A stretch of DNA of 64,000 nt from JAQUBU01 sp036677685 (GTDB taxonomy: Bacteria; Bacillota; Syntrophomonadia; Syntrophomonadales; Syntrophomonadaceae): contig JAVBWA010000004.1 of the NCBI GenBank assembly GCA_036677685.1, forward strand, positions 124,001 to 188,000. Direction: 5' to 3'. Position numbers and translations under genes: made by a program. Numbering within the stretch: the first letter of the stretch is position 1; each line of letters starts with the position of its first letter. The notes below the pieces were generated by a model, which saw only the letters and a list, made by a program, of their open reading frames with translations, was not told where the DNA came from and ran no database searches. This document shows positions 51,324-60,255 of the stretch, piece by piece.

Positions 51324-54035
51324 GTGACATTGCGAATAGGCGGGCTGGCCAGCGGAATAGATACGGAAGAGATAATCAAAGAACTGCTCAAGACACAGCA
51401 AAACAAGATAGACAAGAAAGTTAAAGAAAGAACCTGGCTGGAGTGGAAGCGGGATGATTACCGGGCGGTCAATACCAAGCTCCTAGCATTGCGGACGGCT
51501 ACCGCTGATTTGAAGCAGGATTATACTTTTAATAGCAAAGCCGCTGCCAGCTCCAATGAAAGTATATTGACTGCCACAGCAGAAACCACGGCGACACCAG
51601 GCAGTTATAATATTACCGTAAAACAGGTGGCCCAGAAAGCCACGATGACCAGCCAGTCAGCGATGAACTCCAATGAAAATATTTCCACGGTGGCGGCTCA
51701 GTTTGGCATCGATGAAGATGCGGAAATAAATTTTACCCTGGCCGGTGCCAACGGGGAGACAGCTTTTTCCTTCAACGCCGGAGATACCAGCCTGAGTGAT
51801 ATTATAGATGCCATAAATGAAGAAGACATGGGTATAAGTGCTTATTATGACGCCAGTGTGGACCGGGTTTTCCTGATGAGCACGGAATCCGGAATTTCGG
51901 GCATTACAGTTAAGATGGACGGCATGCGTGATAGCCTTGGAAATACTATGGTGGACACTAATGGGGAGTGTGTTAGCTTTCTGGAAGACTACCTCAAGCT
52001 GAATGTGAACAACAGCAGCCTCAATGAGGTCTCTCCCGCCAGCGGACATAAGATTGCCAGTGCCGGCGCTCTAGTTATCCATGATGATGCCTCTATAACC
52101 CTTAACCAAATGTATGCAGGGGGAACGGCCCCAGCCAGTGTAAGCTTTACTCTCGAAGGAGAAACCGGCAGCAAATCGTTTACCTTCGCTACCACGGTAA
52201 CTCTGGAACAGATGCTTGATGATATTAATGATGAGCGATCAACCACCGGGGTGACCGCCAGTTATGATACTACCACCGGCAAGGTTGTATTCTCAACCAG
52301 CGGTCAGGTTACCATAAGCGATGATACAGACAACTTTCTGAGCGAAAAGCTTAATATGACTATTGGCAGCCAGGAGGAGACCCTGAGCAGCAACAGTGCG
52401 GTAAGGATTTATGACCCGGCTAATATTAAACTGAATTATCTATATACCTGCAGCACCCCGTGGAGCTTTACCCTGGAAGGCGGTATAGGCAACGCAACTT
52501 TTATCCGGGATTCCAGCTCTGGTAGTACGCAAACGCTTCAAAGCATGATAGATCTTATTAATGCTGAATATGACAATACCGGGATAACAGCCTCCTATAA
52601 CGGGGAGACGGGAACCTTTAGCCTGATGGACAGCTGCCCCCTGGCGGCCCTGGAAGCCGGCAGCACGGCCACCAGCTCCACTCTGGCTTTTAATGAAGCC
52701 CTGTACTCCAGTTCGGATGGAACCTCCTCCGGAACCCTGACCGCATTGACCAACGGTCAGGATATCACATCCAGATTCACTTATACTGGAACCGGTACAT
52801 TAACATCGGCCACCTACAACAGCGACGGAACCGTTGACTTCGTCATAGCCGGTGCGGCTGACGGGGATACGATTACCCTGAATGGGGGGACGGACAGTCT
52901 TTTTGATGCGCAGGGCAACAAATATTTGCCGGTTACGATGACCTATGACGGCACCGGGGGAGAATGGACGTATGAGGGACGCAGCAACACCGACCGCAAA
53001 GTGGCAATACGCTATGATAGCGAGGGCTTCCTGGCCGATGAACTGAATATCTACGAGTACACCATGCAGGGGACCCGGGCTATTATCGACTTTAATGACG
53101 CCCAGAACCTGGAGTTCGATACCAACGAGATTACCCTAATGAACAGCATCAACCTCAACCTGAACGCGGCCAACCCCAGCCAGACCGTCAAGGTCACGGT
53201 CAGCAACGATATCGACGGGGCGGTTGAGAAAATCAAAGCCTGGGTGGAAGCCTATAATACCACCCTGGTTTACATGAATACGGAACTGACGGAAAGGCGC
53301 TACAATTCCAAGGATAAATACGGGGGTACTTACGATCCGCTTACCTCCGATCAGAAAGAGGAAATGACCGAGGATGAAATCACAGCCTGGGAGGTCAAGG
53401 CTAAAAGCGGTATGCTGAGAGGAGATTCCATATTGTTCTCAGCTTATTCCACCACCCGGGTGGCAGCCACGGACCCGGTGCAAAAGAAAAGCGCGACTTA
53501 CAATTTCGGGCTCAGTGCCGACAATCCGTATTCCAGTCTGGCCTCGATAGGTATCACTACCCAGACTTATGTTCAAAGTTCCCTGGAAGGAGGCAAGCTA
53601 GAGATTGATGAGAGCAAGCTGCGGGAGGCCCTGCAGGACAACCCGGACAAGGTATCGGAACTGTTCACTCTAAACGAACCGGTTACCGAGATCGTGGATG
53701 GGAAGGAAGTTGCAGTTACGGACTGGAATGGTAATGCGCTTTATATCAAGGGAGTGGCTGTAAGGCTTTATGATGTGGTCAATGACAATATGACGAAAAT
53801 AACCGAAAAGGCAGGTTCAGCTTCGTCTTATGTGGATACCAGCCTCTTGACCAAGGAGATTGGGAGAATAAATGACCGCATTGAGACTTACGAAGACCTC
53901 ATGGATGAGATGGAAGAACGCTACTGGGACCAGTTTACGGCCATGGAACAGATGGTGAACTATTACAATTCCCAGGCCCAATGGCTGAGCAACCAGATAG
54001 CACAGTTGACAGGAAGCAGCGACAGCAGCAGCTAA
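51324..54035 (+). CDS. fliD: Flagellar cap protein FliD (HAP2), enlarged
   Basis: GTG 51324 has AGGAGG 7 nt upstream. The FliD start is standard: LRIGGLASGIDTEEIIKELL, then ERTWLEWKRDDYRAVNTKLL. Flagellin-IN-like segments occur at least three times (INFTLAGANGETAFSFNAGD; VSFTLEGETGSKSFTFATTV; WSFTLEGGIGNATFI). An Ig-like domain lies near residues 449-539 (STLAFNEALYSSSDG, then GDTITLNG) and is related to one inside FlgL. The C-terminal FliD domain follows from about residue 600 (AVEKIKAWVEAYNTTLVYMN) and ends with YWDQFTAMEQMVNYYNSQAQ. Length is 903; FliD is usually 450-680. No fliS gene follows. Confidence 0.92.
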   Translation: MTLRIGGLASGIDTEEIIKELLKTQQNKIDKKVKERTWLEWKRDDYRAVNTKLLALRTATADLKQDYTFNSKAAASSNESILTATAETTATPGSYNITVKQVAQKATMTSQSAMNSNENISTVAAQFGIDEDAEINFTLAGANGETAFSFNAGDTSLSDIIDAINEEDMGISAYYDASVDRVFLMSTESGISGITVKMDGMRDSLGNTMVDTNGECVSFLEDYLKLNVNNSSLNEVSPASGHKIASAGALVIHDDASITLNQMYAGGTAPASVSFTLEGETGSKSFTFATTVTLEQMLDDINDERSTTGVTASYDTTTGKVVFSTSGQVTISDDTDNFLSEKLNMTIGSQEETLSSNSAVRIYDPANIKLNYLYTCSTPWSFTLEGGIGNATFIRDSSSGSTQTLQSMIDLINAEYDNTGITASYNGETGTFSLMDSCPLAALEAGSTATSSTLAFNEALYSSSDGTSSGTLTALTNGQDITSRFTYTGTGTLTSATYNSDGTVDFVIAGAADGDTITLNGGTDSLFDAQGNKYLPVTMTYDGTGGEWTYEGRSNTDRKVAIRYDSEGFLADELNIYEYTMQGTRAIIDFNDAQNLEFDTNEITLMNSINLNLNAANPSQTVKVTVSNDIDGAVEKIKAWVEAYNTTLVYMNTELTERRYNSKDKYGGTYDPLTSDQKEEMTEDEITAWEVKAKSGMLRGDSILFSAYSTTRVAATDPVQKKSATYNFGLSADNPYSSLASIGITTQTYVQSSLEGGKLEIDESKLREALQDNPDKVSELFTLNEPVTEIVDGKEVAVTDWNGNALYIKGVAVRLYDVVNDNMTKITEKAGSASSYVDTSLLTKEIGRINDRIETYEDLMDEMEERYWDQFTAMEQMVNYYNSQAQWLSNQIAQLTGSSDSSS

Positions 54036-54105
54036 TAAATGAATAGTTGAAAGTGAAAAATATTGGAAAACGCTAAAATACGAAGTGTTAGCCAGTAATA
54101 ATTAG

Positions 54106-54150
54106 ATTTACCGGTAAAATCAGCACTAAAGCCTGATTTTACCGGTAAAT
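54106..54150. repeat. Perfect 18-bp inverted repeat after fliD
   Basis: 54106-54123 and 54133-54150 are exact reverse complements (TTTACCGGTAAAATC type) around a 9-nt loop. The gap between fliD and the flagellin gene thus begins with a strong hairpin. The lack of a pure T tract makes a terminator only likely, not sure. Confidence 0.8.
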
Positions 54151-54173
54151 TGCCATATAGATAATCGCGATAC
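54146..54173 (+). promoter_or_regulatory. Possible sigma-28 promoter of the flagellin gene (weak match)
   Basis: TAAA (54146-54149) - 16 nt - CGCGATAC (54166-54173) shares TAAA and the CGATA core with the sigma-D consensus TAAA-N15-GCCGATAA. It is weaker than the promoter at 57288, and other sites in this gap are possible. Confidence 0.35.
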
Positions 54174-54194
54174 TATTATTGTCTAGCTTAATCG

Positions 54195-54244
54195 TCAGCA
54201 ATGACCGGACGATTTTTCTATAAAAATCGCCCGGTGGTTGCTGA
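54195..54244. repeat. Long imperfect hairpin in the flagellin leader region
   Basis: The 23-nt arms (TCAGCAATGACCGGACGAT... with its near complement) pair at 20 of 23 positions around the loop CTAT, with five T and five A at the tip. It lies ~95 nt before the flagellin start. Confidence 0.7.
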
Positions 54245-54291
54245 AAACTGCCGCAGTCGGCCGGTGCAGCAGCAACAGCGGCCAGAAAAAG

Positions 54292-54328
54292 CACCACAGG
54301 GAAGTGGTGACTTGAAAATTCAAGGAGG
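54292..54328 (+). promoter_or_regulatory. Candidate CsrA-binding hairpin plus ribosome binding site of the flagellin gene
   Basis: CACCAC (54292-54297) pairs with GTGGTG (54304-54309) and exposes the loop AGGGAA, with GGA in the loop as CsrA prefers. The ribosome binding site AAGGAGGAA (GGAGG at 54324-54328) is a second GGA site about 24 nt away. Two GGA sites, one over the Shine-Dalgarno, are the arrangement of the Bacillus hag leader. Confidence 0.6.
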
Positions 54329-54337
54329 AATTATGGT

Positions 54338-57175
54338 ATGATTATTAACCACAATGTATCAGCGCTCAATGCTTATCGGAACCTTTCCATAACCGATAAA
54401 AACATGAGCAGATCCCTGGAGAGACTGTCCTCGGGACTGAGGATCAACCGCGCAGCCGATGATGCCGCAGGTCTGGCCATATCCGAAAAGATGCGGGCCC
54501 AGATTAGAGGCCTGAACCAGGCCATCAGCAATGCACAGGACGGTATCAGCCTCATTCAGACGGCTGAAGGAGCACTCAATGAAACCCATGATATCCTGCA
54601 GCGCATGCGTGAACTGTCGGTACAGGCAGCCAATGACACCCTGACCGCTAATGACCGGCAGAATATCCAGGACGAAATCGACCAGTTAATCACCGAAATT
54701 GACCGTATCGGCAACACCACCGAGTTCAACACCAAGAAGCTCCTGGACGGTACTTCTTCAGCCCTAACTACCACCGACAAACTGACCACCAAGGTCTACA
54801 TGCGTGACGGCCTGCGGGTAGTTGACCAGTTTGGACAGAAGGCAGATGGCGGCGGCAACTACAAGCTGGATATCGAAGCCAATGTCGGTGTGGCCCAAGT
54901 GCAAAAGACCGATATCATGCGGGTTAAGCACGGTGAAACGACCACCAATATTGATATGGGCTACAACCAGGCCAAGCTAGAGTTATCAGTTGATGCCAAT
55001 TTCAGCGCTATTGATTCTGGAGATGTCTACAAATTCCAGTTTACTTTTGAAGATGGGGTCAGCAGTTCGGTTGAGGTAACCATAAGCGGTGGCGAAACCA
55101 CCTCCGTGTTCAATGCCAAGTTTGCCGATGCGGTGGCTGCCAATGCTACCCTGAAAGACAGGATAACCATACAAGGCATCGAAACAAGTGCTGATACCAC
55201 CTTTGATATCCAGTCATTAACCAAGGGAGCGGCTGGAAACTTCGAGCTGGATGTAGAGCTTGATTTGGCCAACACGGCCTCCCCGGCGGGGTCTGGTTCT
55301 ATTACCGTTGGCGCTTCTGCCATGGGTAATACGGCAGGTGCGACCCTTTCGATATCTGTGGATACTGAAACGGACGCTGCCGGTACGACAGAAAAAGGCA
55401 CCGATGTAGCCCAATCAGGCATGACGAATTTTACGGTAACCGGTTTGCCGCAGGGAAGCTACAAGATTACCACCGATGCTGATGCGGATGCAACCAGCGT
55501 TTCCGCCAGTTCCTGCATCAGCATGGTAGCTCAATACCGGCAGGATGGGTCCACTACCGATCTGGTAAGGGCAATCGGTACCGCTACGGCTGCCAGTTCC
55601 GCAGTAGGTACCCGTCTGATCTATTCCACCGGTTCTACGGTTAACGCTCAGATGATTTTTGAAGTTACGGGTGTTGATTCAAATGATATCACGCTAAAAA
55701 TAACTTCTTATGAAATGGATTTGGATGGGACCATGAGAACAGCGACTTCTGAAGAGATAATTGACAGGAGTCTGGCCAATAGCGCTGCCCAGACTTTAAC
55801 GGTAGGAAGTTTGCAGTTTGCGGCCTTCTCGCTGGATGACACCGGTACCATTACCGTGGGAGACAAATTCCTGCTCAACATCGTACCCCAAACTGATGCT
55901 ACCGATGACCTGGTCACCATTACTCAGACAACGGATGAGAACAGCCAGGTTGTCAGCAGATCTTTTACCTACTACAAGGATCAAGCCACCAACTTTGACA
56001 ACACGACAACCACTCTTAATTATCTGACTCTGGACGATACTAACGGTGATGTATCCCAGGCGGAGTTCAACGTTACTTTTGGCACCCTGGCGGATTATAA
56101 CACTGATGGGGGAACATTTATCAGCTTTGACCGCAGTGCCGGTGTGGGCGAACTTGCTTCATTGGGAACCCAGTTGTATGATATTGAAGCCTTCTGGGAC
56201 AAGAGCGGGAACTTCCTCATCGAAGAACCGCAGCAGATTTCCATCGTTCAGGGTGATGGGCAGAAAGCTACGATTACCCTGTTTGGAACCGATACCATTG
56301 AAAGCGTCAAGGAAAAGCTTAATGCTGCCATTGCTGATCAATTAGGCCAGGCAGAGCTTTCGGGAATAGGAGCTACCCACAGCGACAAGTTTGTATCATT
56401 TGTTACCGAAGGTTCCAAGTCATCCAGCGGCTTGGAAGCTGTTGCGGGAACCTTTGTTATCCGTTCCGCCATCACCGGAGACGCAGGAGAACTGACCTTT
56501 GTCGGTGATGAAAATGTAATCAAGGCCCTCAGCCTTACCAATCTGACCGATGCTAAGGAAAATACCTTTACCATTAATGTTACCGATGCTCATACCGGAG
56601 ATTATGTAGCCAAAGATGTGGAAATAGAAGGGAACATGCTGGTTGGAACAGTGCATGAGAATGTAGATGTGGAATTCGACAATATGACCGGTATTGAACT
56701 TGAATGGAATACTGAAACCAAGAACTTCGACTTGACCGGTGGTTTTGCCAATAAAGAATCCACTTATGTTCACATTGCTGACAACACCATGGTCTTCCAG
56801 ATCGGAGCCAATCCTCTGCAGGATGTTGGTGCTGCTATCGGCGACATGAGAGCGGCTGCGCTGGGTGTTGACAACATTCTGGTAACCGACCGCGAACATG
56901 CTTCTGATTCTATTACCAAGATTGACGGTGCCATCCAGCGGGTATCCAGTGAGCGTTCCAAAATGGGTGCGTTGCAAAACAGATTGGATCACACCATCAA
57001 CAACCTGGGTGTGGCTTCCGAGAACCTAACTGCAGCCGAGTCCCGTATCCGCGATCTGGACTTTGCCAAGGAAATGATGTCCTTCACCAAGAGCCAGATC
57101 ATGCTGCAGGCTGGAACCGCCATGCTGGCCCAGGCCAATTCCAAACCGCAGAGCGTACTGCAATTACTTGGATAA
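54338..57175 (+). CDS. fliC: Flagellin, large form with extended central region
   Basis: The D0/D1 ends are canonical: MIINHNVSALNAYRNLSITD, then LERLSSGLRINRAADDAAGL and ISNAQDGISLIQTAEGALNE at the front. SERSKMGALQNRLDHTINNL, FAKEMMSFTKSQIMLQAGTA and the final QSVLQLLG are at the back. The middle (about residues 150-850) is an unusually large D2/D3-type insert rich in Thr, Asp and Ser, with at least one flagellin-IN-like segment (IEGNMLVGTVHENVDVEFDN). Length is 945; most Firmicute flagellins have 270-550. The surface-exposed Ser/Thr are likely O-glycosylation targets for the maf operon that follows. Confidence 0.95.
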   Translation: MIINHNVSALNAYRNLSITDKNMSRSLERLSSGLRINRAADDAAGLAISEKMRAQIRGLNQAISNAQDGISLIQTAEGALNETHDILQRMRELSVQAANDTLTANDRQNIQDEIDQLITEIDRIGNTTEFNTKKLLDGTSSALTTTDKLTTKVYMRDGLRVVDQFGQKADGGGNYKLDIEANVGVAQVQKTDIMRVKHGETTTNIDMGYNQAKLELSVDANFSAIDSGDVYKFQFTFEDGVSSSVEVTISGGETTSVFNAKFADAVAANATLKDRITIQGIETSADTTFDIQSLTKGAAGNFELDVELDLANTASPAGSGSITVGASAMGNTAGATLSISVDTETDAAGTTEKGTDVAQSGMTNFTVTGLPQGSYKITTDADADATSVSASSCISMVAQYRQDGSTTDLVRAIGTATAASSAVGTRLIYSTGSTVNAQMIFEVTGVDSNDITLKITSYEMDLDGTMRTATSEEIIDRSLANSAAQTLTVGSLQFAAFSLDDTGTITVGDKFLLNIVPQTDATDDLVTITQTTDENSQVVSRSFTYYKDQATNFDNTTTTLNYLTLDDTNGDVSQAEFNVTFGTLADYNTDGGTFISFDRSAGVGELASLGTQLYDIEAFWDKSGNFLIEEPQQISIVQGDGQKATITLFGTDTIESVKEKLNAAIADQLGQAELSGIGATHSDKFVSFVTEGSKSSSGLEAVAGTFVIRSAITGDAGELTFVGDENVIKALSLTNLTDAKENTFTINVTDAHTGDYVAKDVEIEGNMLVGTVHENVDVEFDNMTGIELEWNTETKNFDLTGGFANKESTYVHIADNTMVFQIGANPLQDVGAAIGDMRAAALGVDNILVTDREHASDSITKIDGAIQRVSSERSKMGALQNRLDHTINNLGVASENLTAAESRIRDLDFAKEMMSFTKSQIMLQAGTAMLAQANSKPQSVLQLLG

Positions 57176-57186
57176 TGTTAGAACTA

Positions 57187-57221
57187 AAAACCGGCCCTCT
57201 TCTGCATGGGGGCCGGTTTTT
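57187..57221 (+). terminator. Rho-independent terminator of the flagellin gene
   Basis: AAAACCGGCCC (57187-57197) pairs with GGGCCGGTTTT (57210-57220) and the tail is T-rich, 11 nt after the stop codon. Confidence 0.9.
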
Positions 57222-57287
57222 ATTATGTATTATTGAACGTCTGGGAACGGAAGGTTATTATTACAGCAATAGACACTACACATTTCT

Positions 57288-57314
57288 TAAAGCTTTTTGC
57301 TAAAAGGACGATAA
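57288..57314 (+). promoter_or_regulatory. Sigma-28 (SigD/FliA) promoter of the flagellin glycosylation operon
   Basis: TAAA (57288-57291) - 15 nt - GACGATAA (57307-57314) matches the sigma-D consensus TAAA-N15-GCCGATAA at 11 of 12 positions. It stands 84 nt before the maf start, after the flagellin terminator. Confidence 0.8.
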
Positions 57315-57397
57315 ATAATAATATCCAAGGCATTTATTCTTTGATTTAAAGTCTGCAATTTAAAACATTTACAAAGGTCTTGAGGGGAGTACTTTTA

Positions 57398-59407
57398 GTG
57401 AAAAAAAACCGAAAAAAAAAGCCATACTCTAACAAAACGGTTCATCAAGCTACTGTTAACAAACCGCCAGTTGTGGGTGAAGACTATGCTTTTGCTGCAA
57501 ATATGAAAGCACTTGAGGAGAATTATCCGCAAATTGCAGAATTAATAAAGAACACTGCTGAGGAAGAATATCAATTTGTTAGAACAGGAGAAGGCAGGCT
57601 GCCAAACCTTCTCGACAGGAAGGATAATACGTACTATTATAATCCCCAAAACCCCTGGCAAGATGTTGAAAATCAAATTCTTTCCCTGAATCTTAAAAAT
57701 GCCCGTTTAGCTATATTCCTGGGTTTGGGGCTGGGATATGAACTGGTTTACTTTTATAAGAACATGATGGAAAACCAGCTGACGCACTATATTTTGGTAG
57801 TACAGAAGAACCTGGAAGTGTTTAAAGCTGCGTTGCGAAGCTTCAATTTTGAGGCTCTGATAAGAAATTCACGTGTTCACTTTCTGGTCGCTCAACCGGA
57901 AGAATCCCTATATACAATCTTGCGAAATTATCTGGCCGAAGATCATAAATTTGTGCTCATAAAGGCAGCTAAACCTTTGTATCATCCTTCTGCATTTCGG
58001 TATGACAAAGAGTATTATTTACGATTCCTGCAGATATTGCGTGATGCTGCAAAACACCAAACCACACATTTCGGCAACGATCCTTACGATTCCTTAATAG
58101 GGATTGAAAACATGCTTTCCAATCTTAGAGAAATAGTTTATAATCCGGGGATTAAACTATTATATGATAAATTTCGCAATAAACCGGCAATTGTGGTTGC
58201 TACCGGACCTTCTTTAAACAAAAATAAGCATCTGCTAAAGGGTCTGGAAAATAAGGCTCTGCTAATAGCGGCAGATGCTTCTTTGCGGGTTATGATCGAA
58301 ATGGGGGTTAAACCACATCTAGTGACTTCATTAGAGAGAAATTTGCCTACGGTGAGGTTGTTGGAGGGGTTTACTGGAGAGCAGCTTGAAAACGTTTTCC
58401 TGGCGGCTTGTCCGGTGGTGAGAAATGAATGTTATCAAGTATACCCGGGTCCGCGAATAATGGTCTATAGGGATTATGACCACTTCAGGTGGCTTAATAT
58501 CGATAAGGGAATTCTTAAGATACAGCTTTCTGCCGGTAATATGGCCTTTAAGTTGGCTGAAGCCCTAGGTTGTAATCCTATTATATTAATTGGGCAGGAT
58601 TTATCTTTTGCTCGGGATGGACGCACCCATGCAGACGGGACTCCTTTTGGTGAAAAACAGAATCCTGATAAGTTTAGAAAACTTGAAGTAATGGGTAATG
58701 ATGGTTTGCCTATTTTGACTCATGAAGTGTGGTATTCATTTATAAAAAGTTATGAGTTGGATCTGTCCAATTATAAAGGCATTTGTATTAATAGTACCGA
58801 AGGAGGGGCATATATACAAGGTACTGAGATTATGACATTTAAAGAAGCAATTGAACAATATATTCAGGATGATTTTTATCCAAGCGATATTATCTTGAAT
58901 TGCCTCAAGTCTTTTAACGATCTGGAGAGTGAACGAGATTTAGAAAAAGTTTTGGAGCTGGTAAACAAAACTATTCTGGAAATGAATGAAATAATAAACG
59001 AGTGCAGGAAAGGTGTAGAACTCCATAATAAATATAAAGAAGAATTCCAAGCCTATCTAAATAGCTCACGAGATATTCCGGGAACAGAATATTTGAGCAA
59101 ACTTGAAGAGGTGATAATGCGGCCAAAAAAGGACTGTATGAAGAGTTATCAGACTTTTCAGCTCTTTTTTGCTCATGTAATTCAATCATTCAGTATTAAA
59201 TTTGAAATGGATATGAATCAGATACCAGAAAAATACGATGATTCACGGCTTTCAAAAATTGAAGTATTAGCGAGACAGGTAGAATGGTATTCGGTTATTG
59301 GAGACATTGCCGTTATTTGTAAAAAGTCTCTTATAAACGCTAAGGATAGTATAGAAAAAGACAAATACTCATTACATGGAGCACACTATGAAAATTGTGG
59401 TAATTGA
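57398..59407 (+). CDS. Motility-associated (Maf, DUF115) flagellin nonulosonic-acid transferase
   Basis: GTG 57398 follows AGGGGAG by 8 nt; the TTG at 57380 is inside the spacer region. After a very basic N-terminus (KKNRKKKPYSNK) a ~100-residue N-domain carries AELIKNTAEEEYQFVRTGEG. The DUF115 core follows: KPAIVVATGPSLNKNKHLLK, then ALLIAADASLRVMIEMGVKP and HLVTSLERN; then ILIGQDLSFARDGRTHADGT. Members of this family transfer pseudaminic or legionaminic acid to flagellin Ser/Thr. The 670-residue length is normal. A sigma-28 promoter precedes it and the flagellin gene is its upstream neighbour. Confidence 0.88.
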   Translation: MKKNRKKKPYSNKTVHQATVNKPPVVGEDYAFAANMKALEENYPQIAELIKNTAEEEYQFVRTGEGRLPNLLDRKDNTYYYNPQNPWQDVENQILSLNLKNARLAIFLGLGLGYELVYFYKNMMENQLTHYILVVQKNLEVFKAALRSFNFEALIRNSRVHFLVAQPEESLYTILRNYLAEDHKFVLIKAAKPLYHPSAFRYDKEYYLRFLQILRDAAKHQTTHFGNDPYDSLIGIENMLSNLREIVYNPGIKLLYDKFRNKPAIVVATGPSLNKNKHLLKGLENKALLIAADASLRVMIEMGVKPHLVTSLERNLPTVRLLEGFTGEQLENVFLAACPVVRNECYQVYPGPRIMVYRDYDHFRWLNIDKGILKIQLSAGNMAFKLAEALGCNPIILIGQDLSFARDGRTHADGTPFGEKQNPDKFRKLEVMGNDGLPILTHEVWYSFIKSYELDLSNYKGICINSTEGGAYIQGTEIMTFKEAIEQYIQDDFYPSDIILNCLKSFNDLESERDLEKVLELVNKTILEMNEIINECRKGVELHNKYKEEFQAYLNSSRDIPGTEYLSKLEEVIMRPKKDCMKSYQTFQLFFAHVIQSFSIKFEMDMNQIPEKYDDSRLSKIEVLARQVEWYSVIGDIAVICKKSLINAKDSIEKDKYSLHGAHYENCGN

Positions 59408-60116
59408 TCAGGCGAGAATGACTTCAACTCGGCTTCCAGGAAAGGTTATGAAAGAAGTAATCGAAAAACCTTTACTGGAATATCAAATAGAGAGATTAAG
59501 AAAGCTTACTGAAGCCAATCAACTGGTTATCGCAACTACTACAAACGATACCGATATACCTATCGTAGAGCTTTGCAATCGCATGGGGGTAGAGTATTAT
59601 AAAGGCTCGGAAGAAGATGTATTATCACGGTATTATGAAGCAGCCACCAAGTTTGAGGCAGATATTGTAGTACGGGTCACATCGGATTGTCCTTTAATAG
59701 ATCCTGCCATTGTAGACAGGGTTATCAAGTATTATAAGGATGAGGGTAATTATGATTATGTATCCAATACCTTGATTCGCACTTATCCCCGGGGTATGGA
59801 TACCGAGGTTTTTTCATTTAAAGTCTTGGAGGAAGTATATCTTAATGCCCAAGAAATATCCGAAAGAGAGCATGTTACGCCTTTTATCTATAAAAATCCA
59901 GGGCATTATAAATTGGGTAACGTAAGAAATAATGAGGATAAGAGTGAGCATCGGTGGACAGTAGATACCACCGAAGACTTTGAGCTAATCAGTATGATTA
60001 TTGAACAACTTTATTTTTCAAATCCGAGTTTTGGTTTATCAGACATACTGGAATTATTACACGATAATCCCCAATGGAAAAAAATTAATGATTCTATTGA
60101 GCAAAAAATTATCTAA
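59388..60116 (+). CDS. SpsF/NeuA-like cytidylyltransferase-family protein
   Basis: ATG 59388 overlaps the 3' end of the maf gene by 20 nt, and GGAG precedes it. The 242-residue protein begins KIVVIDQARMTSTRLPGKVM, the nucleotide-binding start of CMP-sugar synthetases (A-R-x3-S-x-R-x-P-x-K). SRYYEAATKFEADIVVRVTS, DCPLIDPAIVDRVI and HRWTVDTTEDFELI follow. It fits the SpsF (spore coat polysaccharide) subgroup. In this context it probably makes a CTP-activated nonulosonic acid or related sugar donor for Maf. Confidence 0.85.
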   Translation: MKIVVIDQARMTSTRLPGKVMKEVIEKPLLEYQIERLRKLTEANQLVIATTTNDTDIPIVELCNRMGVEYYKGSEEDVLSRYYEAATKFEADIVVRVTSDCPLIDPAIVDRVIKYYKDEGNYDYVSNTLIRTYPRGMDTEVFSFKVLEEVYLNAQEISEREHVTPFIYKNPGHYKLGNVRNNEDKSEHRWTVDTTEDFELISMIIEQLYFSNPSFGLSDILELLHDNPQWKKINDSIEQKII

Positions 60117-60255
60117 TCCTATAAAAAATAGCCAATGAGTTTAGAATTTTTAGACAGTGTTAATTCTTAATTTGAATCTATTAGACAATGAAGGCTAAGG
60201 GATTACCGGTTGCACAGTCTAGAGAATTAAATGCGTATTAAGGGAGGAAATGATT

